NCBI GenBank assembly: GCA_947497295.1
Contig: CANMFU010000011.1
Coordinates: forward strand, 1-64,000
DNA length: 64,000 nucleotides
Source: an uncultured Roseovarius sp.
Lineage (GTDB): Bacteria > Pseudomonadota > Alphaproteobacteria > Rhodobacterales > Rhodobacteraceae
Reading direction: 5' to 3'
In this document: positions 1 to 8,417 of the stretch, in pieces
Numbering within the stretch: the first letter of the stretch is position 1
Layout: every line of letters starts with the position of its first letter
Program-made: the position numbers and the translations under genes
Notes under the pieces: model-generated
Databases searched by the model: none
What the model was told of the DNA's origin: nothing
What the model saw: the letters and a program-made list of their open reading frames with translations, nothing else

Positions 1-95
1 TGTCCGGCCAAGGCGGTGAGACAGGCTCCAATGCGGGATTCCTCATTGCGGGCGGGAATGACGATGGCGGTGTCTTTTGCGCTGGCGCGGATCAT
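1..95 (-). CDS. Glycosyltransferase family 2, N-terminal end only
   Basis: The minus strand opens with an ATG at 95 and reads about 31 residues to the window edge, including IVIPARNEESRIGACL. This is the typical first beta strand and nucleotide-sugar site of GT-A fold family 2 glycosyltransferases (IPARNEE). The ATG overlaps the TGA of the methyltransferase upstream (ATGA), so the two are translationally coupled. The rest lies outside the window, so its integrity is unknown. It is the last gene of the acyl-CoA dehydrogenase / PIG-L / methyltransferase / glycosyltransferase set. Confidence 0.75.
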   Translation of the reverse strand, partial: MIRASAKDTAIVIPARNEESRIGACLTALAG

Positions 96-646
96 GTGGC
101 GCCCCTCGGAAGTCCGCGGTCGATGCGATACCCGTCAGTTTGCGTCACACAGTCGAAATCATGAGTGTCCAGCGCCGGCGTGAAGATCGTGAACGCCTCC
201 TCTCCCTGCAAAACATGGTCAGTTTCGCCAAGCCAGCTCACGCAGAGCACCTCCGCTTTCGGCAGGCGCTGGCGATGTCCGTGCAGGCTGCCTGGATCAA
301 GGAAATAGAGGGTCTCGGATAGGATCAGCAGGTCGAAATTGTCTGTTGGCAGGGGGCAAGGGTAGAAATCTTGGATGAAAGCAGCATCCGGCACCGCCTC
401 GCGCGCGGCCTCGATCGCAATGGCCACCGCATCCATGTCGGTATAGCGATCGCAGACGTCCACGAGATGCCGGGTAAGCTGCCCGTTACCGCACCCCATC
501 CCGAAGGCCGAGGAGTAGCGAGGCCGCATCAGCGCAGCCCGGGTTGCGGCGAACTTGGCCTGCTCGTAATCGCTGCGCACGAAATCCCACGGATCCGAGG
601 TGTCGGCGTAGAGCGCGTGCAGATGATCGCGGCGCACCCCCATCAC
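92..646 (-). CDS. NodS-like SAM-dependent methyltransferase
   Basis: 184 residues. The SAM-binding motif I is readable as FGMGCGNGQLTRHL near residue 48, followed by the acidic motif region DMDAVAI and a motif IV-like stretch FDLLILSETLYFL. This matches class I methyltransferases of the NodS type. The first Gly-rich residue is Met where Asp or Glu is more usual (MGCGNG), which is a small oddity. The gene overlaps the PIG-L fragment upstream and the glycosyltransferase downstream by ATGA junctions. The substrate cannot be read; in NodS the family methylates an amino-sugar. It seems intact although both genes upstream of it are truncated, so its expression may have been disturbed. Confidence 0.75.
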   Translation of the reverse strand: MMGVRRDHLHALYADTSDPWDFVRSDYEQAKFAATRAALMRPRYSSAFGMGCGNGQLTRHLVDVCDRYTDMDAVAIAIEAAREAVPDAAFIQDFYPCPLPTDNFDLLILSETLYFLDPGSLHGHRQRLPKAEVLCVSWLGETDHVLQGEEAFTIFTPALDTHDFDCVTQTDGYRIDRGLPRGAT

Positions 647-1050
647 GGCATCCTCCAGAAGATCTCGTCTTCCGTGACGAATTTCTCAATGAACCCCGGC
701 GGCAGGGTGAAGCCCGAAGGATCGTCGGGGACGATCTGTCCTGTCTGGCTTCGATGCGCATGGATTGCCGCGCGTTTCCTGTCGCGCAAGCCGCCCGTGG
801 GCACGGACACCGGGGCGTGACAGGCGACGGTCTGGGTGAACTCGGGATCGTCCCAGCGGCACCATACGGGATAGTTGTAAAACGACCGCTCCGGGCGGCG
901 GCGTTGCAACGCACTGGCGAACCGGGCCGTCGCCTGGTGATCTTCGGCAGCGGGCACGAAGACATGGCGGGCGGCATGGCCTTCGATGACCTGTTCAAGC
1001 CTGGCGGCAACGGTGGCGGCATCGGCCTGATAGAGATGACTGTCGACCAT
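643..1050 (-). pseudogene. PIG-L (LmbE-like) deacetylase, C-terminal fragment
   Basis: 135 residues from the ATG, and the same frame stays open upstream with recognisable sequence (RDLTWLGMVDSHLY) to about 1074. The visible part is the C-terminal half of a PIG-L N-acetylglucosaminyl deacetylase (DHQATA, YEYPVW-like NYPVWCRW, KRAAIHAHRSQTGQI). The Zn-binding HPDDE motif that begins every active member is missing. The preceding acyl-CoA dehydrogenase ORF ends at 1062, inside the remaining PIG-L homology, so a deletion has probably joined the two genes and removed about 90 residues. Without the metal site no deacetylase activity is expected. Family usual length is 220-250. Confidence 0.75.
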
Positions 1051-1061
1051 GCCCAGCCAAG

Positions 1062-1751
1062 TCAGATCGCGCGCGGATCCTCCCAGATACGCCCGTCTTC
1101 CCCTAGGACCGTTCCGGCCGCGCGTTGCAGGAACGCATCCCGCGCCGCCTGTCGCAGATAGACGGACAGATCACGCGCCATGCGTCCGGTCTCTGACCCG
1201 GCATCGAAATGGCGCAGACCGATGCTCTGCTCGCCGGCCCGGATGGCGCCCAGCCCGACCTCCTCGGTGAAGAGCTGTGCCGCAATCGACGTGGCAACGA
1301 TGTCGTCCTCTGCGAGGTGGCGATTTGCGGCGGCCTCAGCCGCGCGCTCGGTTAGGGCCATACCGGCCCAGACGTGCATCAGCACACCCATCAAACGGAT
1401 CTTCTGGGCCTCCGCGTCCATGCGTCCTGCGGCACGAAGCTCTGTCGCTGCCATGTCCAGCAAGCCTGCGGCGGCGCCGACCTGTAAGGCCGCGATCCGC
1501 CAGACACCGCCGACGAAATGCGGCTCCTTTAGGTAATCGGCGGGGCCGCCGATCCACTCAACCAGTTCCCTCGGCAGGTCGGCGAAATAATAGGTTCCCG
1601 AAGCAGTCGCTCGCATCCCCTGCATGTCCCATGTGGACGGGTCCGCGCGGGCGGCATCGTTCACATCAACCAGCGCCAGGCGCACTTCGGGACCGGAATC
1701 GACCGTGACCAGCGCGTGGCTCACGGTATCAAGCCCGTTTCGACCGGACAC
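1062..1751 (-). pseudogene. Acyl-CoA dehydrogenase-like protein, N-terminally truncated
   Basis: 229 residues from a GTG that directly follows an in-frame TGA. The sequence matches the middle beta domain and C-terminal helical domain of acyl-CoA dehydrogenases (LDTVSHALVTVD, MRATASGTY, and the C-terminal SETGRMARDLSVYLRQAARDA split across the helical bundle). The N-terminal helical domain of about 100 residues is absent, and the upstream DNA (1752-1911) does not encode it in another frame. The C-terminus runs into the PIG-L deletion junction. It is probably a remnant of the acyl-CoA dehydrogenase of this four-gene set. Confidence 0.7.
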
Positions 1752-2206
1752 TCAAGCACAACCATGGAGGCTTGGGGACAGCCCTAAGCACATTCGTCAT
1801 CCTGGATAGCTGCCACAGCAGCTCGCGAGCGTCGGCCTGGATGACCTCGGTCAACGGGTCAGGTGAAAATTCTGATAGAAGCTCGAACGGTAAAACAGTA
1901 GCGTTGATCATGCGGCATATACCTTTCTCATTGAGAATTGACGGCGCTTCAGCACCGCCATGATATGCCTCCCGTCAGGGGCCATCACCAACTTTCAGCC
2001 ATATCTCATAGAACCATAGCGAGAGCTATCCACTTTGCATTGTATGTGCGAAGGCGATGCGCGGATACGAATCGTGTGCCATAACCTTGCCAAAAACGCT
2101 GCGGTTTCGCCTCGAATACTCTGCAGCGTTATCCCTCTGATTTTGCGCGCGTGAGGCAGGGAATAGAACGGACCGTTTGTGGCACAGCTAAAAACTCGCT
2201 ACGCGA
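1752..2206. other. 455-base stretch without a supported gene
   Basis: A 60-residue reading frame on the minus strand (1729-1911) overlaps the truncated dehydrogenase out of frame and resembles no family I know. The rest holds no plausible ORF and no clear hairpin. It lies downstream of the 3' end of the GGDEF-EAL gene, so it separates two same-strand transcription units. Confidence 0.5.
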
Positions 2207-4216
2207 TCAGAAACCCGAAAACTCCAGAAACTTGTCTACTGGCTGAGGACGTGAGAAATAAAATCCCTGAATCTGGTTACAACCTTTGTCTTTCAGCCAT
2301 TGAAGCTGTTCGCTTGTTTCTACCCCCTCTGCAACAACTGTAGCACTTATTTGTTTCCCGAGTGCGAGTATAAGCTCAAGTACTGGACCTGATTTGGGAA
2401 TCTGGGCGATAAAAGCACGGTCAATCTTGAGGCACTTAATAGGAAACTTAGATATATAGAACAGATTGGAATATCCTTTTCCAAAATCATCAATTGCGAT
2501 AGTGTATCCCATTTTTGTTATACTTTTTAATTTACATGCAATATCATCGGGATTTCCGATAAGCGCATTTTCCGTTATCTCCAACTCTACTTTTCCCGTC
2601 GGGAAGCCATCTAACTCAGCATACTCTTTAAGAGTATGCATCAACAAATCACTCTTGAACTGCCTCGGGGAAATATTTATTGACACGTTGATATCTTTTT
2701 TTTGATCGCACCACTGAATTACTTGCTCAAAGCTTTTTCGGACAATCAGTTCACCCAAGTCTTCAATCATGCCGTTTTCTTCGCAGTGAGCGATAAATCC
2801 GTCAGGGTATATCAGTCCACGCGTAGGGTGTTCCCATCGAACCAGGGCTTCGGCTGCAACAACCTTGTTATTGGTGGTGTCAACTCTCGGCTGATAGTGA
2901 AGAACAAAATTATCTTTCTTGATGGCTTGCTTCAATTCCAATTCGAGTTCATCTCGTTGACGTGCGGCGATGCCGAGATTCTCATCAAAGATGACGGCTT
3001 TATTTTTACCCGTATGCTTGGCGTTGTAGAGTGCGATATCCGCCTCACTCATGACCTTGGTGAACGCAACCTCATGTGCCGAGAATGACGTAATCCCAAG
3101 GCTTATCGCGACATCTATCTTTAATGAGTCTACCTGAATAGGCTTGGAAACAGCGGATCGAATCCGCTCAATCACTCTTTGAGCGTCATCTTCAGAGCTT
3201 CGCTTCTCCATAATAATGCCGAATTCGTCACCACCGAATCTGGCCAAGATGTCTTCGTGACGGATTACACCACGTACACGAAAAACGATCTGCCGCAGAA
3301 CTTCATCACCTATTTCATGCCCAAATCGATCATTTATCTGTTTAAAATGATCAATATCGAAGTATATAAATATATAATTTTGGCCAACTTTATCTCTCGA
3401 TTGTCTTGATATATAATTTTGGAGGTAGCTTCTGTTATAGCAGCCGGTAAGCTGGTCCCTGTCGGCAAGAAAACGTGCACTATCCCGCGCCTCCTTCAAA
3501 TTACTTACATCAATTGATGTCAATAACAGGGCTTGATCTCCCGTCACAGCATCACGGCAGTATTTTGCGGACAAATCGTGCCACTGATTTCCGTTGGAAG
3601 TTCGGATCTGTGCGACGGATCTATATTCACCATAGAGCTTCACATTCTCTATGAATTTGGATGCTGCTGCTGTGCACAGAAACGATTCAGAAAAAAACTT
3701 GCATGAATCTTGCAAGCTGTTTCTTGCTGCAGGGTTCATGTAAATTATTTTACCGTTTTCGTGATATAAGGTAATCATTACGTCCGTATGCAACAACGCT
3801 TCACAACTACGGATGTTTTGTGCCGACATTTTCAATACTTCAGGCGCTTCACATAGCATTGCTATACGCCCATCGGAGAGGTGAAAACGGCTAAATTTAA
3901 CCATGGTATTTATTGGAATATTAGCTGGATAAAGCGTCCATAGCTCCTTGAAGACACTGTTGCTCTCCCTGAAGTCTGCCAAATACTGTCGAATACGGAG
4001 AGCCACATTAGGCGACATGTCCGTGCTGAGATCGCGAGAACATAAGGCGACCTCCGTTTCGGAGTTCCAGAGGTCACATGCAGATCGATTTGCGAACAAT
4101 ATTCGCCCGCGATCTATATCAAAGACCCAAATAGGTGTTTCCAGCTCTCTCGCAAGATCGAACGAATACTTACATTGATCTTTGATATCGGTATTTTCCA
4201 ATGTACTTCCTATCAC
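2207..4216 (-). CDS. PAS-containing GGDEF-EAL protein (cyclic-di-GMP turnover)
   Basis: 669 residues from a GTG start; no TM segment is seen. Two PAS-like sensory regions fill about residues 20-245 (ETPIWVFDIDRGRILFANRSA; MITLYHENGKIIYMNPAAR region). A diguanylate cyclase domain follows with an intact RFGGDEFG (GGDEF at 328-332), then a phosphodiesterase domain with EALVRWEHP (EAL at 456-458), NISPRQF, ELEITE, IDDFGKGYS, LKIDRAFI, EGVET and QGFYFSRP. Both active sites look complete; the loop-6 motif has Lys where DDFGTGYS usually has Thr. The protein could make or degrade c-di-GMP. The gene is visibly lower in GC than the catabolic genes of the window, suggesting recent acquisition. It is divergent from nrdJ. 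Confidence 0.9.
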   Translation of the reverse strand: MIGSTLENTDIKDQCKYSFDLARELETPIWVFDIDRGRILFANRSACDLWNSETEVALCSRDLSTDMSPNVALRIRQYLADFRESNSVFKELWTLYPANIPINTMVKFSRFHLSDGRIAMLCEAPEVLKMSAQNIRSCEALLHTDVMITLYHENGKIIYMNPAARNSLQDSCKFFSESFLCTAAASKFIENVKLYGEYRSVAQIRTSNGNQWHDLSAKYCRDAVTGDQALLLTSIDVSNLKEARDSARFLADRDQLTGCYNRSYLQNYISRQSRDKVGQNYIFIYFDIDHFKQINDRFGHEIGDEVLRQIVFRVRGVIRHEDILARFGGDEFGIIMEKRSSEDDAQRVIERIRSAVSKPIQVDSLKIDVAISLGITSFSAHEVAFTKVMSEADIALYNAKHTGKNKAVIFDENLGIAARQRDELELELKQAIKKDNFVLHYQPRVDTTNNKVVAAEALVRWEHPTRGLIYPDGFIAHCEENGMIEDLGELIVRKSFEQVIQWCDQKKDINVSINISPRQFKSDLLMHTLKEYAELDGFPTGKVELEITENALIGNPDDIACKLKSITKMGYTIAIDDFGKGYSNLFYISKFPIKCLKIDRAFIAQIPKSGPVLELILALGKQISATVVAEGVETSEQLQWLKDKGCNQIQGFYFSRPQPVDKFLEFSGF

Positions 4217-4429
4217 ACAATATATCGCGTCCTATGTAGCAACATATACACTAAACGTATTAAATACGAATAACGACATTGAACGTACAACATTAGCAAG
4301 AGATCGATTTATCAGACCAAAGATCACAGATCAGCAAAGAGTACTGGGCGCTTACGTTTATTTAAGCAGTATCCGCTATTGTTGCCTAACAAATCGTTAA
4401 TCAGAAAAAGATCGAACAAAAGGTGAACC

Positions 4430-6172
4430 ATGAGAGTTGGAAGCGCGGTATTGCAGGTTGGCGACATGCCAGACATCCGTCGGGAGGCTGTTCAATCAGT
4501 TGTTGCGGAAGACGTTTGGAAAAACAAGTATCAGTATACGGAAGATGGGGTCCCCATCGACCTTTGTGTGGACGATACGCTACGGCGCGTGACGGCCTCG
4601 ATCGCGGCGGTCGAGCTTGCCCACAGCAAAGCTCGGTTTGGCTCCAGTCTGTATCGGGCAATGAGCTCTTTGAGCCTTCTGCCGGCTGGCCGGATCCTGG
4701 CCGGATGCGGAACGGAACGTCTCGTGACCCTGTCTAATACGTTCGTAATGCAGAAAATCCCCGATTCTATCGATGGGATCATGGAGACAGCACGCCAGGC
4801 AGCGATCACAATGAAAAGCGGGGGCGGGATCGGGTTAGACTTCTCGACAATCCGGCCGAGAGGAGCGCGCGTGAAGGGGCTGGATTGCGCGGCCTCGGGA
4901 CCGATCGCTGCGATGGAAGTCTTTGACAGATCGTCCGGGTTGCTCAGTACGGGAAACCGGCGGGGCGCGATGATGGCCACATTGATGTGTGATCATCCTG
5001 ATATCGTGTCTTTCGTAACAGCGAAATCGGTCCCTGGCCGGCTGAACAACTTCAACTTGTCCGTACTTGCCACCGATGCATTCATGGAGGCGGTTCAGGC
5101 AGGGTCCACATGGAACCTTGTCTGGGATGGGGATGTTCGCGGACAGATTCCCGCGCGTGAGCTCTGGGATCTGATCATGCGCCAGAACTACGATATGGCG
5201 GAACCCGGCATATTGTTCATCGACAGGATCAACAAGGCCAATCCTCTTAACTATATGGAAGAACTACGCGCCCCGAATTCCTGTGCGGAGCAGTTTCTGC
5301 CAGAGAATGGGACCTGTCCTCTGGCCTCGATCAATCTGGCCCGTCTTGTCCGGAATCCATTCACTCCAAGAGCATCTATCGATGTAAAACAGCTGCGCAA
5401 TCTCGTCAGCATTGCCGTTCGGATGTTGGATAATGTCTTAGACATATCCTATTTCCCCCTACCCCAGCAGTATGAGGAGGCTCAGGCCAAACGGCGAATC
5501 GGAATCGGAGTGATGGGGGTTGCGGACGCGCTGGCCATGCTCGGCATCAGATATGGAGAAACGAACGCCGCTCATACTCTTGGAACCTGGATGCGGACAA
5601 TTCAGAATGCTTCATATCTTGCATCCAGCCAACTCGCACGGGAACGCGGATCTTTTCCGGTATATGATGCCGAACGACATTCAAGTCAGCCCTCGATCCG
5701 GATGCTGGATCCGGATGTCAGGAACATGGTCAAAAAATATGGTATGCGAAACGGTACGCTGACCAGTATCGCGCCGACCGGCTCGACATCCATGCTGGCC
5801 GAGAATGTATCCTCGGGCATAGAGCCAATCTTTGCAAACGCGTACAAGCGAATGTTTCTGCAGCCGGATGGTCAAAGGATCGAAAAGGAGGTCGTCGATT
5901 ACGCGGTATTGCTGTATCGAAAGCTGTGCGGCACGACACCGTTTCCGGAAAGTTTCGTAACCGTCGCCGACCTCGATCCGCAAGACCACATCAAAATGCA
6001 AGCCTCTGCACAGCGCTGGGTCGACAGCGGAATATCGAAAACAATCAACTGTCCCGAAAGTATCCCTTTCGACAAGTTCAGTGACGTTTATCGCATGGCC
6101 TATGTTGAAGGATGTAAAGGGTGTACCACTTATCGTCCGAATGACCGAATTGGATCGGTTCTGGCGGCATGA
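4430..6172 (+). CDS. nrdJ: Adenosylcobalamin-dependent (class II) ribonucleotide reductase
   Basis: 580 residues, the usual size for short single-chain NrdJ. It reduces ribonucleotides to deoxyribonucleotides using a B12-generated thiyl radical, without oxygen. Readable sites are the substrate loop MKSGGGIGLDFSTIRPRGA, the radical site N283-S-C285-A-E287, a reductive Cys at 296 (GTCPLASINL), the phosphate-binding loop APTGSTS, and a C-terminal redox pair C562-KG-C565. The partner cysteine of the reductive pair, usually SNCF, reads SNTF (Thr104). An AAGGTG ribosome site precedes the ATG. Plasmid location suggests a supplementary enzyme, perhaps for low oxygen or replication. No cobalamin riboswitch is seen upstream. 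Confidence 0.9.
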   Translation: MRVGSAVLQVGDMPDIRREAVQSVVAEDVWKNKYQYTEDGVPIDLCVDDTLRRVTASIAAVELAHSKARFGSSLYRAMSSLSLLPAGRILAGCGTERLVTLSNTFVMQKIPDSIDGIMETARQAAITMKSGGGIGLDFSTIRPRGARVKGLDCAASGPIAAMEVFDRSSGLLSTGNRRGAMMATLMCDHPDIVSFVTAKSVPGRLNNFNLSVLATDAFMEAVQAGSTWNLVWDGDVRGQIPARELWDLIMRQNYDMAEPGILFIDRINKANPLNYMEELRAPNSCAEQFLPENGTCPLASINLARLVRNPFTPRASIDVKQLRNLVSIAVRMLDNVLDISYFPLPQQYEEAQAKRRIGIGVMGVADALAMLGIRYGETNAAHTLGTWMRTIQNASYLASSQLARERGSFPVYDAERHSSQPSIRMLDPDVRNMVKKYGMRNGTLTSIAPTGSTSMLAENVSSGIEPIFANAYKRMFLQPDGQRIEKEVVDYAVLLYRKLCGTTPFPESFVTVADLDPQDHIKMQASAQRWVDSGISKTINCPESIPFDKFSDVYRMAYVEGCKGCTTYRPNDRIGSVLAA

Positions 6173-6180
6173 AGTGAATG

Positions 6181-6202
6181 AGCGCGGCACAAGTGCCGCG
6201 CT
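6181..6202 (+). terminator. GC-rich hairpin after nrdJ
   Basis: AGCGCGGCAC and GTGCCGCGCT form a 10-bp perfect inverted repeat separated by AA, starting 9 nt after the nrdJ stop. There is no T-run after it, so it may be a weak terminator or an mRNA-stabilising hairpin. Confidence 0.55.
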
Positions 6203-7024
6203 TGGTCCGGCCGCGCCGGGGATCGAGCACTCGCGCCGTGGTCTCGTCCCTTACTTGAACGGTGAACTTACACAGCTGGCGCAGGAAATGACGGCGCTGG
6301 ATTTCTCCAAGGCCTTGCTGACCGTGGACTTTTAAAAACCACCCAGACTGTGTCGAAACTCACCTTCCGCCCGTCACAAAATGGCAGCGTCGATTGGCCA
6401 TGGGTGTTTTGGTCAATTATAACCGTTCAGGCGGCCCAATCACCGCAAAGCTGTGGATCGGCATGCAAAGCTGACGGGATTGCCAACTTATGCCTTCGTA
6501 TCAGCCAACGCCAAGCGCAATAAATTGAAATTGAGAACCGAGCCACGCATTTCGTATTCGTACCGTCAGAAAGGTCATCGCCAGGTTTTTGCATTGCAAT
6601 AGTGTCCCGCACTGCGCCAGGTTCGCAGATGACGTTCGCGATATTGGCCCTGATAATCTGGTCAAAATGTTGGAAAATTAGTGTGTGACTGCACTTGAAT
6701 TCTGATATCTGAGCTATGTCGGTGCATTTTGCGATCGTCTCCACCGGGCCAGATGGTGAGCGGACCAGACTATCGGAATAAGAGACTAAATTTCCAGACA
6801 GATACGACGCCGCAGGGACGCGCAGATATTCAAGATTGGCCGTGTCCCTGTCCCAGCCTCGCGTTTATTGTACGCTCTCATAAAACGCCACACGCTGCGA
6901 ATGGACAGCCTGCGCCCCGGTCAAACAAGTCAGACTGGACCGAGAAAATGAACACCGTGTGGCGGTTTTATCGGTCATGAGAATCGTCTCGGCACCAAGT
7001 ATTCCAAAATATGAAATTACAGCT
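6203..7024. other. Stretch without a supported gene
   Basis: Several short open frames occur on both strands, but none has a recognisable family, a good ribosome site or continuous coding character. A frame running over the nrdJ end (to 6335) is not convincing. This DNA is lower in GC and sits between nrdJ and an insertion-sequence remnant, as expected of decayed accessory sequence. Confidence 0.5.
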
Positions 7025-7294
7025 TTAACTTATAACATGCGAGCGTCCATCGCGATGTCCCGCAGCGTCCCGCGCAACCGGCCATTTCTCAAACGTTTTG
7101 CGGGCGTCGCGCAATGTGCCAAATGGCGTTTGATTAAGACACTCGTCTTGTAGCTTGCCGTTGACGCTTTCGATGAGGCCAGTCTGCCGGGGCTTTGCTG
7201 GCGCGATGCTGTGCCATTGTCCGGCATGATCTTTGTTGGCTTGCCGCGCAGATTGGATACAGTCGGCCCCCGATCCGTGCCGTCGGAAGATCAT
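7025..7294 (-). mobile_element. IS3-family transposase (OrfB) C-terminal remnant
   Basis: The minus frame contains [14 protein letters not shown], then [15 protein letters not shown], then a helix ending in KTFEKW. This is the DDE-domain end of IS3-family OrfB (typically WHYIAPGKPxQNG, ESFNGRLRDE), with the catalytic Glu in the ESVNGK helix. The rest of the transposase, both terminal repeats and any orfA are missing or too degenerate to read, so the element is dead. Neighbouring frames at 7295-7500 may hold shifted pieces of the same gene, but I could not match them. Confidence 0.7.
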
Positions 7295-7688
7295 TCACGA
7301 AACACCGTCGGCGATCCGCCCGCAAGTGCCCGGCGATGTGGTGAACATTTACCACAGTCTTGTGCAGCAACTGCATAATCTTGTCGCAGAGCGGGGACGT
7401 CGTGGACCTCAACATTCGGGATACCAGCCCCAGCGACAAAAGGTAGGAAACAGCCGCGGCCGGAGGCATTGCCGATCTTGCGGGAGATAAAACGCACTCT
7501 TCGCCTATGGATGATTGAAAGTTCTCAACTTCAAAGCCGGCGCCGCGCCGGTTATGTTCCTACCACACAATAACGACAGCAAGCGCTGCCAAGCGCGTAC
7601 CATTTCTTGGGGCGCGATAGGACATTTTCATTCGTTAAAACGTTCAAAAAGCGCCATTGCTCCAAGGTCAACTCACCCCTTGGACTCC
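7295..7688. other. Stretch without a supported gene
   Basis: Overlapping short frames on both strands, none recognised. It may contain frameshifted pieces of the adjacent IS3 transposase, but no conserved motif could be placed. Confidence 0.4.
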
Positions 7689-8183
7689 TTACGGTTTCAT
7701 TTCCGGATTACTCTCACGAGGTGCAACTTTGCACATCGCTATCGCGCGTGTCAAAGCAACGTCAGACAGTAGAGTGATGCCCCAGCCAACATCGGGCCCG
7801 GCGCGTAGAATGAGGGCTGCCCTCGCTGCCCGCACTTGGCCAAAGTGCGCCCACTCGTCCTTCGATCTGTGAAGTGGCCGATCACTGATCGATAGATCAC
7901 CCCAAGCGGGAATACTCTGGATCATCAAAATTCTGCCGATCAACACTTGCGCGGCCAGACGGCAAGATGCCCAGGTTTCCAAGGCAGCGCGCTCGATTTC
8001 GGCCTTGCGCAATTGTTGCGAACTTGACGGAAATGCATCGCGGGCAGTCCACGGATCAAAAGCGTCGACCATAGGATAGACAGTTTGATAATTGGAATCA
8101 TCGAATGCGCGATTATCCCACACTGACCGCATGTCCCGCGCATCAGCGATTTCTTCGACTCTGGCGACGGCGCGGCACATCAA
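7689..8183 (-). CDS. Hypothetical protein, 164 residues
   Basis: I do not recognise a family. The frame is open for 164 residues with a mixed hydrophilic composition, many Trp (7) and Ala residues, no signal peptide and no TM segment. It could be a real regulator-sized protein, for instance a helical ligand-binding domain, but no HTH is visible. It lies between an IS3 scrap and the divergent sodium:solute symporter. No convincing ribosome site was found, so it may be a remnant. Confidence 0.3.
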   Translation of the reverse strand: MMCRAVARVEEIADARDMRSVWDNRAFDDSNYQTVYPMVDAFDPWTARDAFPSSSQQLRKAEIERAALETWASCRLAAQVLIGRILMIQSIPAWGDLSISDRPLHRSKDEWAHFGQVRAARAALILRAGPDVGWGITLLSDVALTRAIAMCKVAPRESNPEMKP

Positions 8184-8417
8184 GCTGAAGAAGGACGGAT
8201 AGGGGTGGCAAAAGCACCGATATCCATGGTTTTTGGCATTGGCGGAAAATACCGTTCAGGTAGCAATACTGTTGATCGATAATGAAAGTAACGGTAGCGT
8301 AATATCATGGACATGTAGGCTTTGAGGCGCATTATCTTTTTCGAAAGTTTGAAAAGCCCATTGGTTCGTCAACGCAGGCAACAGCCTGCCGGATATTACA
8401 CAGTGGGAATATAGCCG

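Noticed and set aside
4215..4230. Possible NrdR box before nrdJ (ACACAATATATCGCGT)
   Set aside because: It matches most of the remembered NrdR consensus but no convincing second box lies at the expected spacing, and it covers the start codon of the divergent GGDEF-EAL gene. Too weak to list.
4217..4429. Cobalamin riboswitch upstream of nrdJ
   Set aside because: The 213-bp region is AT-rich and short, and I see no B12-box-like sequence or multi-stem structure.
6081..6335. 84-codon frame overlapping the end of nrdJ
   Set aside because: Its first third is an alternate frame of nrdJ, the rest spans the terminator hairpin, and it resembles nothing known.
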